DNA of 64,000 bases, taken from Achatina immaculata (lineage: Eukaryota > Mollusca > Gastropoda > Stylommatophora > Achatinidae). Positions 46,231 to 56,560 of this stretch are shown here, in pieces. The position numbers and the translations under genes are program-made. The notes under the pieces were generated by a model that was given only the letters and a program-made list of their open reading frames with translations, ran no database searches and was not told where the DNA came from. The number at the start of each line of letters is the position of its first letter. The first letter of the stretch is position 1. Location of the stretch: NCBI GenBank assembly GCA_009760885.1, contig CM019707.1, forward strand, positions 30,565,687 to 30,629,686. The letters run 5' to 3'.

Positions 46231-46699
46231 AGTGGTTGCCAACCTATTGGGCCTCTGCGAAGTATCACATGTCACCCGGCGACGTTACCTTTTTGGTGTT
46301 AAGTGTCATCTGTTGCATTAAAAATAATAAGTGTCACGTGATACGTTAAAGCAGTCTCATCCGCTGCATTAAAAACAATAAATATCATCCGGTACATGAA
46401 GAACTGTAAGTGCCATCCGCTGCATTAAAAACAATAAATATCATCTGATACATGAAGAACTGTAAGTGTCATCCGCTGCATTAAAAACAATAAATATCAT
46501 CTGATACATGAAGAACTGTAAGTGTCATCCGCTGCATTAAAAACAATAAATATCATCTGATACATGAAGAACTGTAAATGTCATCCGCTGCATTAAAAAC
46601 AATTACCGGTTTACGATATTCCCTTAAAAGCTGATGGTTGGCAACTTACATGTGTTTGGAGAAGTGGTTCTTGATGTAAAAAAGGTTGGGAGCCACTTC
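46231..46699. mobile_element. Possible hAT-like non-autonomous element
   Basis: The left end CAGTGGTTGCCAACC (46231-46245) and the reverse complement of GGTTGGGAGCCACTT near 46684-46698 look like hAT/Charlie terminal repeats. The interior is a 56-bp minisatellite. The flanking 8-mers match only partly, so the element is tentative. Confidence 0.4.
46300..46605. repeat. 56-bp minisatellite
   Basis: The unit contains GCATTAAAAACAATAAATAT, CATCTGATACATGAAGAACT and GTAAGTGTCATCCGCT, about five copies. Confidence 0.95.
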
Positions 46700-47655
46700 A
46701 GTAGTGTCCTTTGGGGGTGTAGTATTAGTGCACCTCTTTCATCACCTCGGGGGGAAACAACGAGGGAATGGAGGAACATTGTAGTTGTGGTGGATTTGCT
46801 GGAGCTGTGACGGATGAAGCTTGCTGGTGGGAAATCTGAACCGCGTGGCAGAAGGCGCATCGTAAACAAGCTAACACTTGATGGGGACTGTTAGCAAGGC
46901 ACACTCTTGGCGTGCGATTGGGCTGTTCTGAATAGAATGACGCCGGAGTCTGATTCTGGACCTTTGAACCTCGGGGAAACAGGAATAAGGGTAGGTCAAA
47001 GGAGACGTGGAGAGGAACAGCAGAGAGGATGTTGAGTTGTGGAGGACTCGCCAAGAGCAGAAAAAAAAAAGGCGAGGGACAGGTTTTATGTTGAAAACCC
47101 TTGCAGCAGACGCCATGTGCCATCTAAAAGAAGGGAAAGAGGAGGAAGGGGGGGGGGGCATATTTCATTTGACCCAGTGGACCCGTGGACCTGCTAGTGG
47201 GTAACGTGATTAGTACCACACTTAGCCACTTTTTAACAAACTAGCCAGCCATTTCCTACATCTGGTCGGCTGGGAAGCGTCCCAGCCAAATTCCAAACAC
47301 CGACCTTCGCCATAAGAGGCAGTTGCACTATCCACTTCACTGCTTAAGCGCGTTGTGTTATAGTTGTTGTTGTTGTTGTTTCCGCCTAGCAGCATTCCAT
47401 TGATCGTTGACTCTCAGACTTTTGGGAAGATTTAGCGCGTCCTTCGGTAGATTCGGCCGGGGGGGGGGGGAGCTATTGTTTGGTCGTGATAGCGTTGGAA
47501 TGCGTTTGTCTAGTGGAAGACACGGAGCTGTGAATCATGTGTCACAGATAAGAAAGGGGGAGGGGAGGGGAGGGTTCATTGTGCGCTGTCCTGTTTGTAT
47601 ACTGGGTCAGTAGGACAAAGGCACGTGACTTGGTAGGGGGGCGTGTTCAAGATTA
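46700..47655. other. No gene recognised
   Basis: Unique DNA with G-runs (47149-47158, 47459-47471) and a GTT repeat (47361-47380). The stretch at 47190-47350 may be an old minus-strand SINE (GCGCTTAAGCAGTGAAGTGG on the minus strand resembles an A box), but the body is not clear. Confidence 0.35.
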
Positions 47656-47704
47656 CTAATGTGTGTGTGTGTATGTTTGTTTTTCCCCATTAAAAGTATA
47701 ATCT

Positions 47705-48090
47705 CTCCTCCCCCACCAGCTCTCTCTCTCACTCTCTCTCTATCTCTCTTCTTCCCTATCTCTTCCTCACTCTGTTCCTCTCTCACTCTTCCTCTCTCTC
47801 TCACTCTCTGTCTTCTTCTCTCTCTCACTCTCTTTGCAATAAAGATCAATCAATCAATCAATCAATCTCTTCCTCTATCATTCTCTCTTCCTCTATCATT
47901 CTCTCTTCCTCTATCATTCTCTCTTCCTCTCTTCTCTCTCACTCTCTCTTCCTCTCTCTCTCTCACTCTTCCTCTCTCAATCTCTATCATTCTGTCATCC
48001 TCTCTCATTCTCTCTGTCTCTCTTCCTCTCTCTCTCTCACTCTTCCTCTCTCAATCTCACTCTCTCCTCCTCTCTCCTTCTCTAATCTGA
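47705..48090. repeat. CT-rich microsatellite region with (CAAT)n
   Basis: Interrupted CTCTCT and TCTTCCTCTATCATTC blocks. A CAAT repeat lies at 47848-47867 after AATAAAGAT. Confidence 0.95.
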
Positions 48091-48304
48091 AGCACGTAGC
48101 GTATGTTTCCGCTTCACTTCTTCCCAGACCTTGAAATTTCCTACTTGTTAAGTAGCCCTTGACCTTTCAGCGTTGAATGACAGCGAAAACAACACTGGGA
48201 TTATGTTTAGGGGTGGCATCTAATAGCCATATCTACAGGGCAAGCTGAAGTGTCTCATTAAGTTTAAAAAAAAAGAGGAGGGGTGGGGAGAAGAGAGAGA
48301 GTGT

Positions 48305-48570
48305 GTGTGTTGGCCCCGTGGTGGATTTCCTGTGGCCCTAGTTGCAGGTATAAGTGGCCCCGTGGTGGATTTCCTGTGACCCTAGTTGCAGGTATAAGTG
48401 GCCCCGTGGTGGATTTCCTGTGGCCCTAGTTGTAGGTATATGTGGCCCCGTGGTGGATTTCCTGTGGCCCTAGTTGCAGGTATGTGGCCCCGTGGTGGAT
48501 TTCCTGTGGCCCTAGTTGCAGGTATACGTGGCCCCGTGGTGGATTTCCTGTGGCCCTAGTTGCAGGTATA
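48305..48570. repeat. 44-bp minisatellite
   Basis: The unit contains GTGGCCCCGTGGTGGATTTC, CTGTGGCCCTAGTTGCAGGT and ATAA, about six copies. Confidence 0.96.
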
Positions 48571-48759
48571 AGAAATAAACTCCAGCACCCACAACATGGG
48601 GTCCACGCTGCCCCCGCTGAAAGACCATCAGAAAGACTGTTAAAAGTAAGAGGCCAAGAGAGAGTGATAAATACGGCAAAACTGTGAATCTCTACAGGAA
48701 AGTAGACCATATGTCATGGAAAAAGAGCACATGTACAAATATCAGGGCATGAGCTTGAC

Positions 48760-48985
48760 CAAGTAAATAAGGATCAAGAAAACCAGATTCTTTGGCAGCG
48801 TCAGGAAATATAACAATATACTAAAGACGGTGCTGGAAGGAAAGGTGGAAGGAGAAAGAGCGAGGGGCAGGCACGGAGATCTAGATGGGGGGAAAGATAA
48901 CTATACGAGGCGGAGGGAGAGAAGACTTGGAGATTCAGTCTTCGCACTGAAGGCGGCACATGATGATGATTGGAAGTAAAAAAAA
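48760..48985 (+). mobile_element. LINE C-terminal fragment (fourth family)
   Basis: The plus-strand frame reads KKTRFFGSVRKYNNILKTVL then EGKVEGERARGRHGDLDG. FFGSVRK...LKTVLEGKVEG...RGR corresponds to the conserved GH(I/V)xR...LExTxLxGxxxGxRxRGRP tail of RTE-like LINEs. It ends in ATGATGATGATTGG and an A-run. It is not RTE-A, B or C. Confidence 0.6.
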
Positions 48986-49320
48986 AATAATGATCTTGTA
49001 CTGACAGCTACGGGAGATCTTCAGCAGACTGTGACTTACATAGTGTGAGGGGGTGGGTGGGTGATGCTATCATTTGGCCTAGCGTGCCACCCTTCGAGGG
49101 GGGGGGATGCGCAGTACTGACATTAGATGGGCACAGCTTGATACAGATAAGACTTTTCCGAGAACAGAGAGTACCCTGTCACCCGTCCTTGGCTATGTGT
49201 AGATTCACACCTGGGTGAGACCACCAGTGGGGTAGAAACCCCTCTACGACAGGGGCTCTCACCCCAGGAGTATGGGGAAACCAGGTGACGGGGAAATGGG
49301 ACAATATCTCTGAATGTATG
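48986..49320. other. No gene recognised
   Basis: Unique DNA with a G-run near 49100. Confidence 0.4.
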
Positions 49321-49329
49321 TTTTCTCTT

Positions 49330-49500
49330 AGCTTGGGACATTCTTTCATCTGTTCTGTTCCTAGAGCTTGGAATCTTCTTTCAGCTGTTCTATTCTTAGA
49401 GCTTGGAACCTTCTTTCATCTGTTCTGTTCCTAGAGCTTGGAACCTTCATTCATCTGTTCTGTTCCTAGAACTTGGGACATTCTTTCATCTCTTCTGTTC
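49330..49500. repeat. ~34-bp minisatellite
   Basis: The unit contains TTCTTTCATCTGTTCTGTTC then CTAGAGCTTGGAAC, about five copies. Confidence 0.93.
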
Positions 49501-49839
49501 CAAACTGTCCGTGTGTAGAAACAAAACCAAGGTATTTGACGTACATAAAGTCTTGCTGGTACCTAACAGGATAGATGATGGTGATGATGGCTATTTCAGA
49601 TTTCTGGTGAGGAGAGTATATGGATATATTGGACAATCCATTTGAAGTCTGTAATCATGAAAAGGTTAAACCTCCCCTCCCCCGCCGCCAATAACCTTTT
49701 ATGTGGTAGTTGAATATCACGCACAGTTGTATATTTCTTGAAGAGAACATATGGTTATATCATTGTTTCATAATATATACTACAGCGTAACTCTCCCATA
49801 CTTATCATTAAATTTTTCCTTTTTCTGGCACAGAGCAAA

Positions 49840-50272
49840 AATGGGCAATCCATTCACCTGCTGTTCACCACAGTGTCTCACAACTGTAGCCCCATCAGTT
49901 CACTTGCTCTTCACCACAGTGTCTCACAACTGTAGCCCCATCAATTCACTTGCTGTTCACCACAGTGTCTCACAACTGTAGCCCCATCCATCCACTGTCT
50001 GTTACCACAGTGTCTCACAACTGTAGCCCCATCCATTTCACTTTCTGTTCACCACAGTGTCCCACAACTGTAGCCCCATCCATTTCACTTTCTGTTCACC
50101 ACAGTGTCCCACAACTGTAGCTCCGTCAATTCACGTTGCTGTTCACCACAGTGTCTCACAACTGTAGCCCCATCCATTCACTTTGCTGTTCACCACAGTG
50201 TCTCACAACTGCAGCACCATCCATTCACTTTCTGTTCACCACAGTGTCTCACAACTGTAGCTCCGTCCATCG
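49840..50272. repeat. 46-bp minisatellite
   Basis: The unit contains TTCACCACAGTGTCTCACAA then CTGTAGCCCCATC, about nine copies with small length variants. Confidence 0.96.
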
Positions 50273-50694
50273 CCATTAAAAAACAACATTATGCTGTCAC
50301 CTTCATTATTATGAGCTTATTATGCTCATTAACAAACGCTGAATGACTGACTGAGTGAAAGCTGTATGATGAAAGATAGAATGTTAGACGGGCCTGCGTT
50401 GCCCAGTTCTTAACCCTTTGAAAATAAAGTATGTTCGTTCGTTCATCATAGATCTTTTCTTGGATTTCCGGACCTATTCATTAGCGTCGAAATTTTCTGA
50501 AATCTATTCTCGACGTGTCCACTTTTGGTCTGTTCTTAGATCTCTCCGGATTTTTTTGTTTTTTTTTTTGTTTTTGTTTTTTGTTAACTCTAGCATCTGC
50601 TTCAAAGTTTGAAAGAAAATAGATTATTATTTCAAAATAAGCCATTCGAGATCTTATATTGATTCAAATAAGCCGTTCTATCTCTTACATCTAT

Positions 50695-51780
50695 ATTTAT
50701 GTGAATCTATATTTATCTTTTATAGACTATTCAAAGGCATTTGGTTGTTTACAACACCAGAAACTTTGGGAGATAATGTAACAAAAAATGGTATTTCCAA
50801 CACATTTGATACAATTAACATCACTGCTGTATCTAGACCAACATGAAGCAGTAAGAATAAATGGTGAAACAACTTGGTTTGACAGAAAACAAGGGGTCTG
50901 TCAGGGGTGCATATTGTCGTCTTACTTATTTAACTTGTATACTGAAAATATAATGAGGAATGTTAGAGAAGATGTAGACAAAGAATATTACGATGGCATA
51001 ACAATTGGAGGTTATGAAATACCAGAGATTAGATATGCTGATGACACAGTGTTACTGTCCACAACACAAAAAGGAATGGAAAAACTAATTATGTCAGTCC
51101 GTAAGAATAGTGAAGAGCACAACCGCTGTCTTAATGTGAAGAAAATGAAATTGATGACAACTGACAAAACAAACAAGGCAGCTGATATATGTATCAATGA
51201 GGAAAAACTGGAAGAAGTGGGGAGTTTTGAATATCTTGGATCACTACTAACTAATAATGGAGATACAGTAAGGGAAATTAAAAGGAGAACATCTATCGCT
51301 CTTCAGAAAGTAAAACAACTAAAGAATCTGTGGAGAGGAACAGACAGAACTACAAAAATAAGATTTTTAAGGACATGTATCTTTCCCATCGCAACATATG
51401 CCAGTGAGACCTGGACACTTAACAAAACAACTGAGAAACACATAAATGCCTTTGAATGTAAATGCTACAGAAGAGTTCTTCAAATATCATGGACACAAAA
51501 AAAAGAACAAATATATCCACACTATAAGAACTTAATATTGAAGAAGGCTGGCTAGTAAAGAGGATTAAACAAAGAAAACTTATTTATTTTGGACACATTA
51601 AACGTCATGATAATCTAGAGAAAACCGTCTTGGAAGGGTAGATAATGGGGGAAAAGAAAGAGAGGAAGACCAAGGCGAAGATGACTGTAAGTGATGATCT
51701 GCAAATGGACGCAGAGCATCTTGCTTACAGCCGAGAGTGCATACAGGAGGGAGGCAAAGTTTCACAAGGGACATGGAAAT
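50695..51780 (+). mobile_element. RTE-A LINE, 5' truncated copy
   Basis: It begins in the RT domain at LYLSFIDYSKAFD-like codons, includes QGVCQGCILSSYLFNLYTEN and IPEIRYADDTVLLSTTQ (catalytic YADD) in one frame (50788-51555), then shifts. The last part reads LVKRIKQRKL and FGHIKRH. It ends with GGAAATGAATGAATG tail sequence. It sits in a local repeat (AAATAAGCCATT and CTCTTATATTGA words on both sides). The flanking words CTCTTACAT/CTCTTATAT may be an imperfect TSD. Confidence 0.9.
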
Positions 51781-52249
51781 GAATGAATGAGCTCTTATAT
51801 TGACTCGAAATAAGCCATTTTAGCTCTTATTATTGACTTAAAATAGGTTCCAGGTCTTATTATCATTCCAAGCAGTTCTTATACAGCAGGCCTTTACATT
51901 GTTGCTAGTTCATCCTCTGTTACTACACGAGTACATTTGTAAATTACATTGATGATGCAGATTGTTATAGTAAATCCTAGTTTCTCTTTATTTGCCGAAA
52001 GGTGCAACTCGCCTTGCGGGAAGGGCATTCAGTGCTTTCAGAAACAGTTTGCCGCCCCCAACCAGGAGCGTGTCGCGTGCCCATTTTTAAAGCCAGATCC
52101 GCCGGACCAGAGGCTGGTCGCCATGTCATGAACTTCACAGAGTTCTAGTCAACAGGTTGCTGCCTCTTGCTGAACACATCTAGGTTACCAGCATTGAGAA
52201 ACATGTATTCTGTGTGTGCATAATTTTTTTTGTCTCTTTCCTTCATCAG
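51781..52249. other. Intronic sequence before FNDC3 exon; short cysteine-containing frame
   Basis: The frame 51949-52131 reads AERCNSPCGKGIQCF and continues to a stop. It does not look like FNDC3 and its edges show no clear acceptor and donor pair in that frame. The polypyrimidine tract TTTTTTTTGTCTCTTTCC and the CAG acceptor of the next exon lie at 52223-52249. Confidence 0.4.
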
Positions 52250-52422
52250 GCCCGGCGACAGTACGGATGGTGTCCAGTAACGGGCCCCCTGTGCCGATGC
52301 CCATGCAAGTTCCGCCGGGGCACATGGTTCAGCAGATCGTGGACGAGCACGGCATCCTCACACACGTCATCCTGTCGCCACAGCCCCCTGGACCAACCAC
52401 GCCTCTGCCTGTAGGACCATAT
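52250..52422 (+). CDS. FNDC3: FNDC3 exon (proline-rich N-terminal region)
   Basis: The acceptor TTCCTTCATCAG ends at 52249. The donor is GTACGT at 52423, with GTAGGA at 52411 as an in-phase alternative. The exon starts in phase 1 and ends in phase 0. It encodes GPATVRMVSSNGPPVPMP, then QVPPGHMVQQIVDEHGILTH and VILSPQPPGP. This follows the vertebrate FNDC3A/B pattern just after the N-terminal region: a GPAxVxMxSxNG segment, a VPPGY segment, a QxIEDxxG segment and a VVxPQxP segment. FNDC3 proteins are large tail-anchored proteins with multiple FN3 domains, found at intracellular membranes. This part precedes the FN3 array. Earlier exons were not located. Confidence 0.85.
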
Positions 52423-52565
52423 GTACGTATACCACGTTGTGTCCTCGTTAATCATCATTCGATGTCTTCTAGCCCCGCCTTATAATAAACACTTCCTTGC
52501 ATACATCGTCGTGTCCCACGTCAGAGTTCATTGTTGGGAGATTTCTTCGTTACCGTACACCGGAG

Positions 52566-52755
52566 AGACGCTGGGGTTAGAGCGCTCGTCTCTTACGCAG
52601 GGGTGGATGGTTCAGTTCCTCCCGCGAGGCGCTCCAGTCATGCATCAGTAGAAACGGTGACCCGCTGTCCTCGTGGACCTTAATGCGGCCAGGCATTATG
52701 CTGCCAGGTCAGGGGAAATACAGGCATTAACACCATGTCACTAAGTGGTGCTGTA
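52566..52755 (+). mobile_element. SINE, diverged, in FNDC3 intron
   Basis: TGGGGTTAGAGCGCTCGTCT resembles an A box and GGATGGTTCAGTTCC a weak B box. The body has GCGGCCAGGCATTATGCTG, GCCAGGTCAGGGGAAATAC and GGCATTAACACCATG, matching the common SINE body of the window. Confidence 0.7.
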
Positions 52756-52784
52756 ACATGATAGGGCGCTCTCCATTAATCACT

Positions 52785-53290
52785 GGGTGATACTGTAACA
52801 TGATCGGCGCCCTCCATGAATCACTGGGTGATACTGTAACATGATAGGGCGCTCTCCATTAATCACTGGGTGATACTGTAACATGATCGGCGCCCTCCAT
52901 GAATCACTGGGTGATACTGTAACATGATAGGGCGCCCTCCATGAATCACCAAGTGATACTGTAACATGATAGGGCTCTCTCCATTAATCACTGGGTGATA
53001 CTGTAACATGATAGGGCGCTCTCCATTAATCACTGGGTGATACTGTAACATGATCGGCGCCCTCCATGAATCACCAAGTGATACTGTAACATGATAGGGC
53101 GCCCTCCATGAATCACCAAGTGATACTGTAACATGATAGGGCTCTCTCCATTAATCACTGGGTGATACTGTAACATGATAGGGCGCTCTCCATTAATCAC
53201 TGGGTGATACTGTAACATGATCGGCGCCCTCCATGAATCACTTGGTGATACTGTAACATGATAGACGCCCTCCATGAATCAGTAGCCAGT
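52785..53290. repeat. ~42-bp minisatellite in FNDC3 intron
   Basis: The unit contains TCACTGGGTGATACTGTAAC, ATGATAGGGCGC and TCTCCATTAA, about 12 copies in several variants (ATCGGCGCC, CACCAAGTG). Confidence 0.96.
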
Positions 53291-53354
53291 AGTCGGTATT
53301 GGATCTACTTGTCTCCATCAACCATGTTTTTTGGATCTCTTCGTGTCCTGCAAA

Positions 53355-53640
53355 CATGTTGTTGGATCACCTTCTTTCCATCACCATAATATTCTTAGAT
53401 CACCTTCTCTCCATCACCATAATATTCTTAGATTACCTTCTTTCCATCACCATAATATTCTTAGATCACCTTCTCTCCATCACCATAATATTCTTAGATC
53501 ACCTTCTCTCCATCACCATAATATTCTTAGATCACCTTCTTTCCATCACCATAATATTCTTAGATCACCTTCTCTTCATCAACATAATATTCTTAGATCA
53601 CCTTCTCTTCATCAACATAATATTCTTAGATCATTTCATC
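53355..53640. repeat. 33-bp minisatellite in FNDC3 intron
   Basis: The unit contains TTAGATCACCTTCTTTCCAT then CACCATAATATTC. The open frames in all phases are due to the 33-bp period. Confidence 0.96.
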
Positions 53641-53929
53641 AACACAGTATTGTTGGAAACAGATGCCATGATGAAGTTTAAAGAATACTCGTATAGGCTG
53701 ATACAAATATCAAGATAGACGGACGTAAAGAGTAGATATCTCTGTATATTCATTAAGCTGCACTAGTCAGCCTTCAGTAAATACTGTAGCAGGTCTGTAG
53801 TATCACACCAGCCAGTTCCCAACAGCACAAGGAGAACTCGAGTTCAGTTTTGAATACTTTGGCTTCTCTTACCCTGGTAAGAATGCTGTCCCTGATACAT
53901 TTTTGTCTGGTTTCTTATTAGGTTGATGA

Positions 53930-54300
53930 TGTAGTAGTAGTAGTAGTGGTAGTAGTAGTAGTGTTAGTAGTGGTGGTAGTAGTAGTATTAGTAGTAGCGT
54001 TAGTAGTAGTAGTAGTGTTAGTAGTAGTAGTAGTGATAGTGGTAGTAATAGTAGTAGTGGTGATAGTAGTAGTGGTAGTAGTAATAGTAGTAGTGGTAGT
54101 AGTAATAGTAGTGGTGGTGGTAGTAGTAGTATTAGTAGTAGTGGTAGTAGTAGTATTAGTAGTAGTGGTAGTAGTAGTAGTAGTGGTAGTAGTAGTATTA
54201 GTAGTAGTGGTAGTAGTAGTGGTAGTGGTAGTAATAGTAGTAGTGGTAGTGGTAGTAATAGTAGTAGTGGTAGTAGTAATAGTAGTAGTGGTAGTAGTAA

Positions 54301-54334
<34 letters not shown>

Positions 54335-54345
54335 TTAGTAGTATG
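53930..54345. repeat. (TAG/GTA)n trinucleotide array before FNDC3 exon
   Basis: TAG triplets with TGG, TAA and TTAG variants run to about 70 bp before the exon at 54413. The right part (from 54287) is the left breakpoint zone of the tandem duplication. Confidence 0.97.
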
Positions 54346-54412
54346 AGGAGGAGGTGGTGATACGATTTCCTGAAGTACAAAATTGTTTCATTTCTTTTTT
54401 TTTTTCTTCCAG

Positions 54413-54608
54413 GGTGGCCCAGCAGGCGGAAGTCAGTATTACACTTCATATGGAGGCCCCCATTATGCCCCGGCCCCACCTCAGTTCTCCCACCGCCCGC
54501 ACCCCCACTCCCTGTCTTCTCACATGCACGGAGGTATGCCACACCTCCCGTCAACCAATTCAGCAAACTGCACAAATCATGTTCCCATACAATCGCAGGG
54601 AGACTATG
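54413..54608 (+). CDS. FNDC3: FNDC3 exon, copy 1
   Basis: The acceptor TTTTTTTCTTCCAG ends at 54412 and the donor GTAAGC starts at 54609. The exon is 196 nt, entering in phase 0 and leaving in phase 1. It encodes GGPAGGSQYYTSYGGPHYAP, then a His/Pro-rich stretch (FSHRPHPHSLSSHMHGGMPH) ending in IQSQGDY. It follows the 52250 exon in phase and joins to the 63140 exon in phase. The composition (Pro, His, Tyr, Gly) suits the disordered N-terminal region of FNDC3. Confidence 0.85.
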
Positions 54609-54668
54609 GTAAGCCAGTTTAACAAAATGTAGAAAAATTTGTTCCTATATAGTCATAGGGAGAATCGG

Positions 54669-54836
54669 TCATTTGAATGTCGCTTGCGGAACTTTGCCTC
54701 CCTAACGGCTCTCCTGTATGCCTCTCGGTCGTAAGCAAGATGCCATGTTGCCGATGGCTCCATTTGCAGATCATCGACGATGTCTCGCAGCCATCTTTGC
54801 CTTGGTCTTCCTCTCTTTTTTTCCCTCATTATGTAT
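54669..54836 (-). mobile_element. RTE-A LINE, 3' fragment (copy-1 duplicon)
   Basis: GGAACTTTGCCTCCCTAACG, CTCTCCTGTATGCCTCTCGG and CTTGGTCTTCCTCTC correspond on the minus strand to RRRWLQDIVDD and NREAYRRAVREAKF. It ends at ATTATGTA, where the Penelope fragment begins. Confidence 0.9.
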
Positions 54837-55120
54837 AAACTAGGAAAAAAAAGTAGGAACAGCTTTATTACTTTATTACGACTACAAAGCTGTGACGTTT
54901 CGGCGTGAGCCTTAATCATACCAACACATACAGGACGAAGAAGTAGAAAGAAGAGATAAATTATAGATTCACATGAATCCTATGTTTAAAAAAAAATGAA
55001 TAGGGCACTTAACTATAACGTGAAAGAATATGTAGCTTTTCCGACGTTCGTTCAGAAATGCGCCCGTTCAAAATATACTAAGTTCAGAAATGTACAGAAA
55101 TGCGCATGGTGGAGCGTAGT
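54837..55120 (-). mobile_element. Penelope-like 3' fragment (copy-1 duplicon)
   Basis: Same terminal sequence as at 34.69-34.93 kb: GTAGGAACAGCTTTATTAC, GACGTTTCGGCGTGAGCC, TTAATCATA, TTCACATGAATCCTATG, and TTCAGAAATGCGC. The hammerhead-like word is at 54892-54920. Confidence 0.85.
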
Positions 55121-55122
55121 CA

Positions 55123-55331
55123 GTCATTTGCATGTCCCTTGCGGAACATTGCCTCCTTAACAGCTCTCCTGTAGGCCTCTCGGTTGTGAGCAAGATGTCC
55201 TGCTACTGATGCATCCATTTGCAGATCATCAACGATATCTTGCAGTCAGCTTCGCCTTTGTCTTCCTCTCATTCTTTTCCCCCATTATGTACCCTTCCAA
55301 GACGGTCTTCTCTAGATTATCATGGCGTTTA
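55123..55331 (-). mobile_element. RTE-A LINE, 3' fragment
   Basis: The minus-strand tail region includes GAAGACCGTCTTGGAAGGGT and TCTCTAGATTATCATGGCGT on the plus strand. It begins next to the Penelope fragment and ends in non-repetitive DNA at about 55332. No clean TSD was found. Confidence 0.88.
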
Positions 55332-55502
55332 GTTGTTGCTGTTTGGGTATCTTGGTATATTTTCAGAAAGTTTCCATTGCTTTCCTTCCGGACAGACACA
55401 TGGAATAACATGGGGAACTTTCCATTGTCTTATTTGCCACACCATCACCCACGCTTACTATGCTGTAGATGGAATAATTTATGGGTATATCTAAGAGTAA
55501 AT

Positions 55503-55603
55503 TCATCCATTCATTCATTTGCACGTCCCTTGCAGAACTTTGCCTCCGTAATAGCGCTCCTGTAGGCCTTCCGGTTGTGAGCAAGATGGCCTGCTGCTGA
55601 TGC
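55503..55603 (-). mobile_element. Very short RTE-A 3' insertion with TSD
   Basis: The TSD AAGAGTAAAT (55493-55502 and 55604-55613) frames only 101 bp, the CATTCATTC tail plus the last codons of RTE-A. The same insertion is present in the second duplicon (about 57394-57494). Confidence 0.92.
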
Positions 55604-55776
55604 AAGAGTAAATACGTGAATATTAAATAAAGCCACTGCAGTAAAGCTGTGATAACAAAAATGTTAAACTATTTAAAGCAAAAGAACAGCTTTATTAGTT
55701 AGCGAGTTAGTTGGAAATTCAGCTTTATTTAGCATTCCCTTACTACTAAATTATACTCTTTTCTCACCTGTAACTT

Positions 55777-55998
55777 CACATGGCGAAGGTTGGGGGTTCG
55801 AATCCGGCCGGAGGCACCCCAGTCACCCAGCTGTAGAAATGGGTACCCGACTTCGTCTGGAGTTGGAGAAGGAAAGGCGGCCAGGCTTGATACTGACCAT
55901 ATCACCCTCTAGTGTGCTGACAGGTCAAGGAAAATATGAGCACTGACACCATATCCCTATGTGCATCTAAGGCATGACAGGGTTACCTTACCTTACTT
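55777..55998 (+). mobile_element. 5'-truncated SINE with 11-bp TSD
   Basis: The TSD ACCTGTAACTT is at 55766-55776 and 55999-56009. The insert starts at CATGGCGAAGG inside the tRNA-like head (B box GGTTCGAATCCGG retained) and keeps the whole body and the TTACCTTACC tail. The A box is lost. Confidence 0.93.
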
Positions 55999-56054
55999 AC
56001 CTGTAACTTATAACTCAGAACCTCCATTTCACAAGACTACACTGTACTCAACTA

Positions 56055-56168
56055 CGGATAAGGCAAATGAGCGAACAACAACCTGCCTCATGGGTGATCA
56101 GAAAAAGGAGATGGACATATGTCGGTCACATGATGAGAAGAAACAGAGAATCCCAAAACAAGCTATCA
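56055..56168 (+). mobile_element. RTE-B fragment cut by the duplication junction
   Basis: It reads EQQPASWVIRKRRWTYVGH-like codons with shifts, from GATAAGGCAAATGAGCG to GCTATCAAG, then switches abruptly to the TAG array. The intact continuation is in copy 2 (57944-58260). Confidence 0.9.
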
Positions 56169-56303
56169 AGTGGTAGTAGTAATAGTAGTGGTGGTGGTAA
56201 TAATAATAGTAGTAGTAGTAGTAGTTTAGTAGTATGAGGAGGAGGTGGTGATACGATTTCCTGAAGTACAAAATTGTTTCATTTCTTTTTTTTTTCCTTC
56301 CAG

Positions 56304-56499
56304 GGTGGCCCAGCAGGCGGAAGTCAGTATTACACTTCATATGGAGGCCCCCATTATGCCCCGGCCCCACCTCAGTTCTCCCACCGCCCGCACCCCCACT
56401 CCCTGTCTTCTCACATGCACGGAGGTATGCCACACCTTCCGTCAACCAATTCAGCAAACTGCACAAATCATGTTCCCATACAATCACAGGGAGACTATG
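56304..56499 (+). CDS. FNDC3: FNDC3 exon, copy 2 (duplicated)
   Basis: Same length (196 nt), acceptor and donor as copy 1. By eye only two silent changes are seen (CTCCCG to CTTCCG, and TCGCAG to TCACAG), so the encoded protein is identical. Because 196 is not a multiple of three (in phase 0, out phase 1), including both copies in one mRNA would shift the frame. Only one can be used per transcript. It could be a recent duplication, a polymorphism or an assembly artefact. Confidence 0.65.
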
Positions 56500-56560
56500 G
56501 TAAGCCAGTTTAACAAAGTGTAGAAAAATTTGTCCCTATATAGTCATAGGGAGAATCGGT

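Noticed and set aside
53946..54338. Poly-valine frame of 130 codons
   Set aside because: Direct translation of the GTA/TAG trinucleotide repeat.
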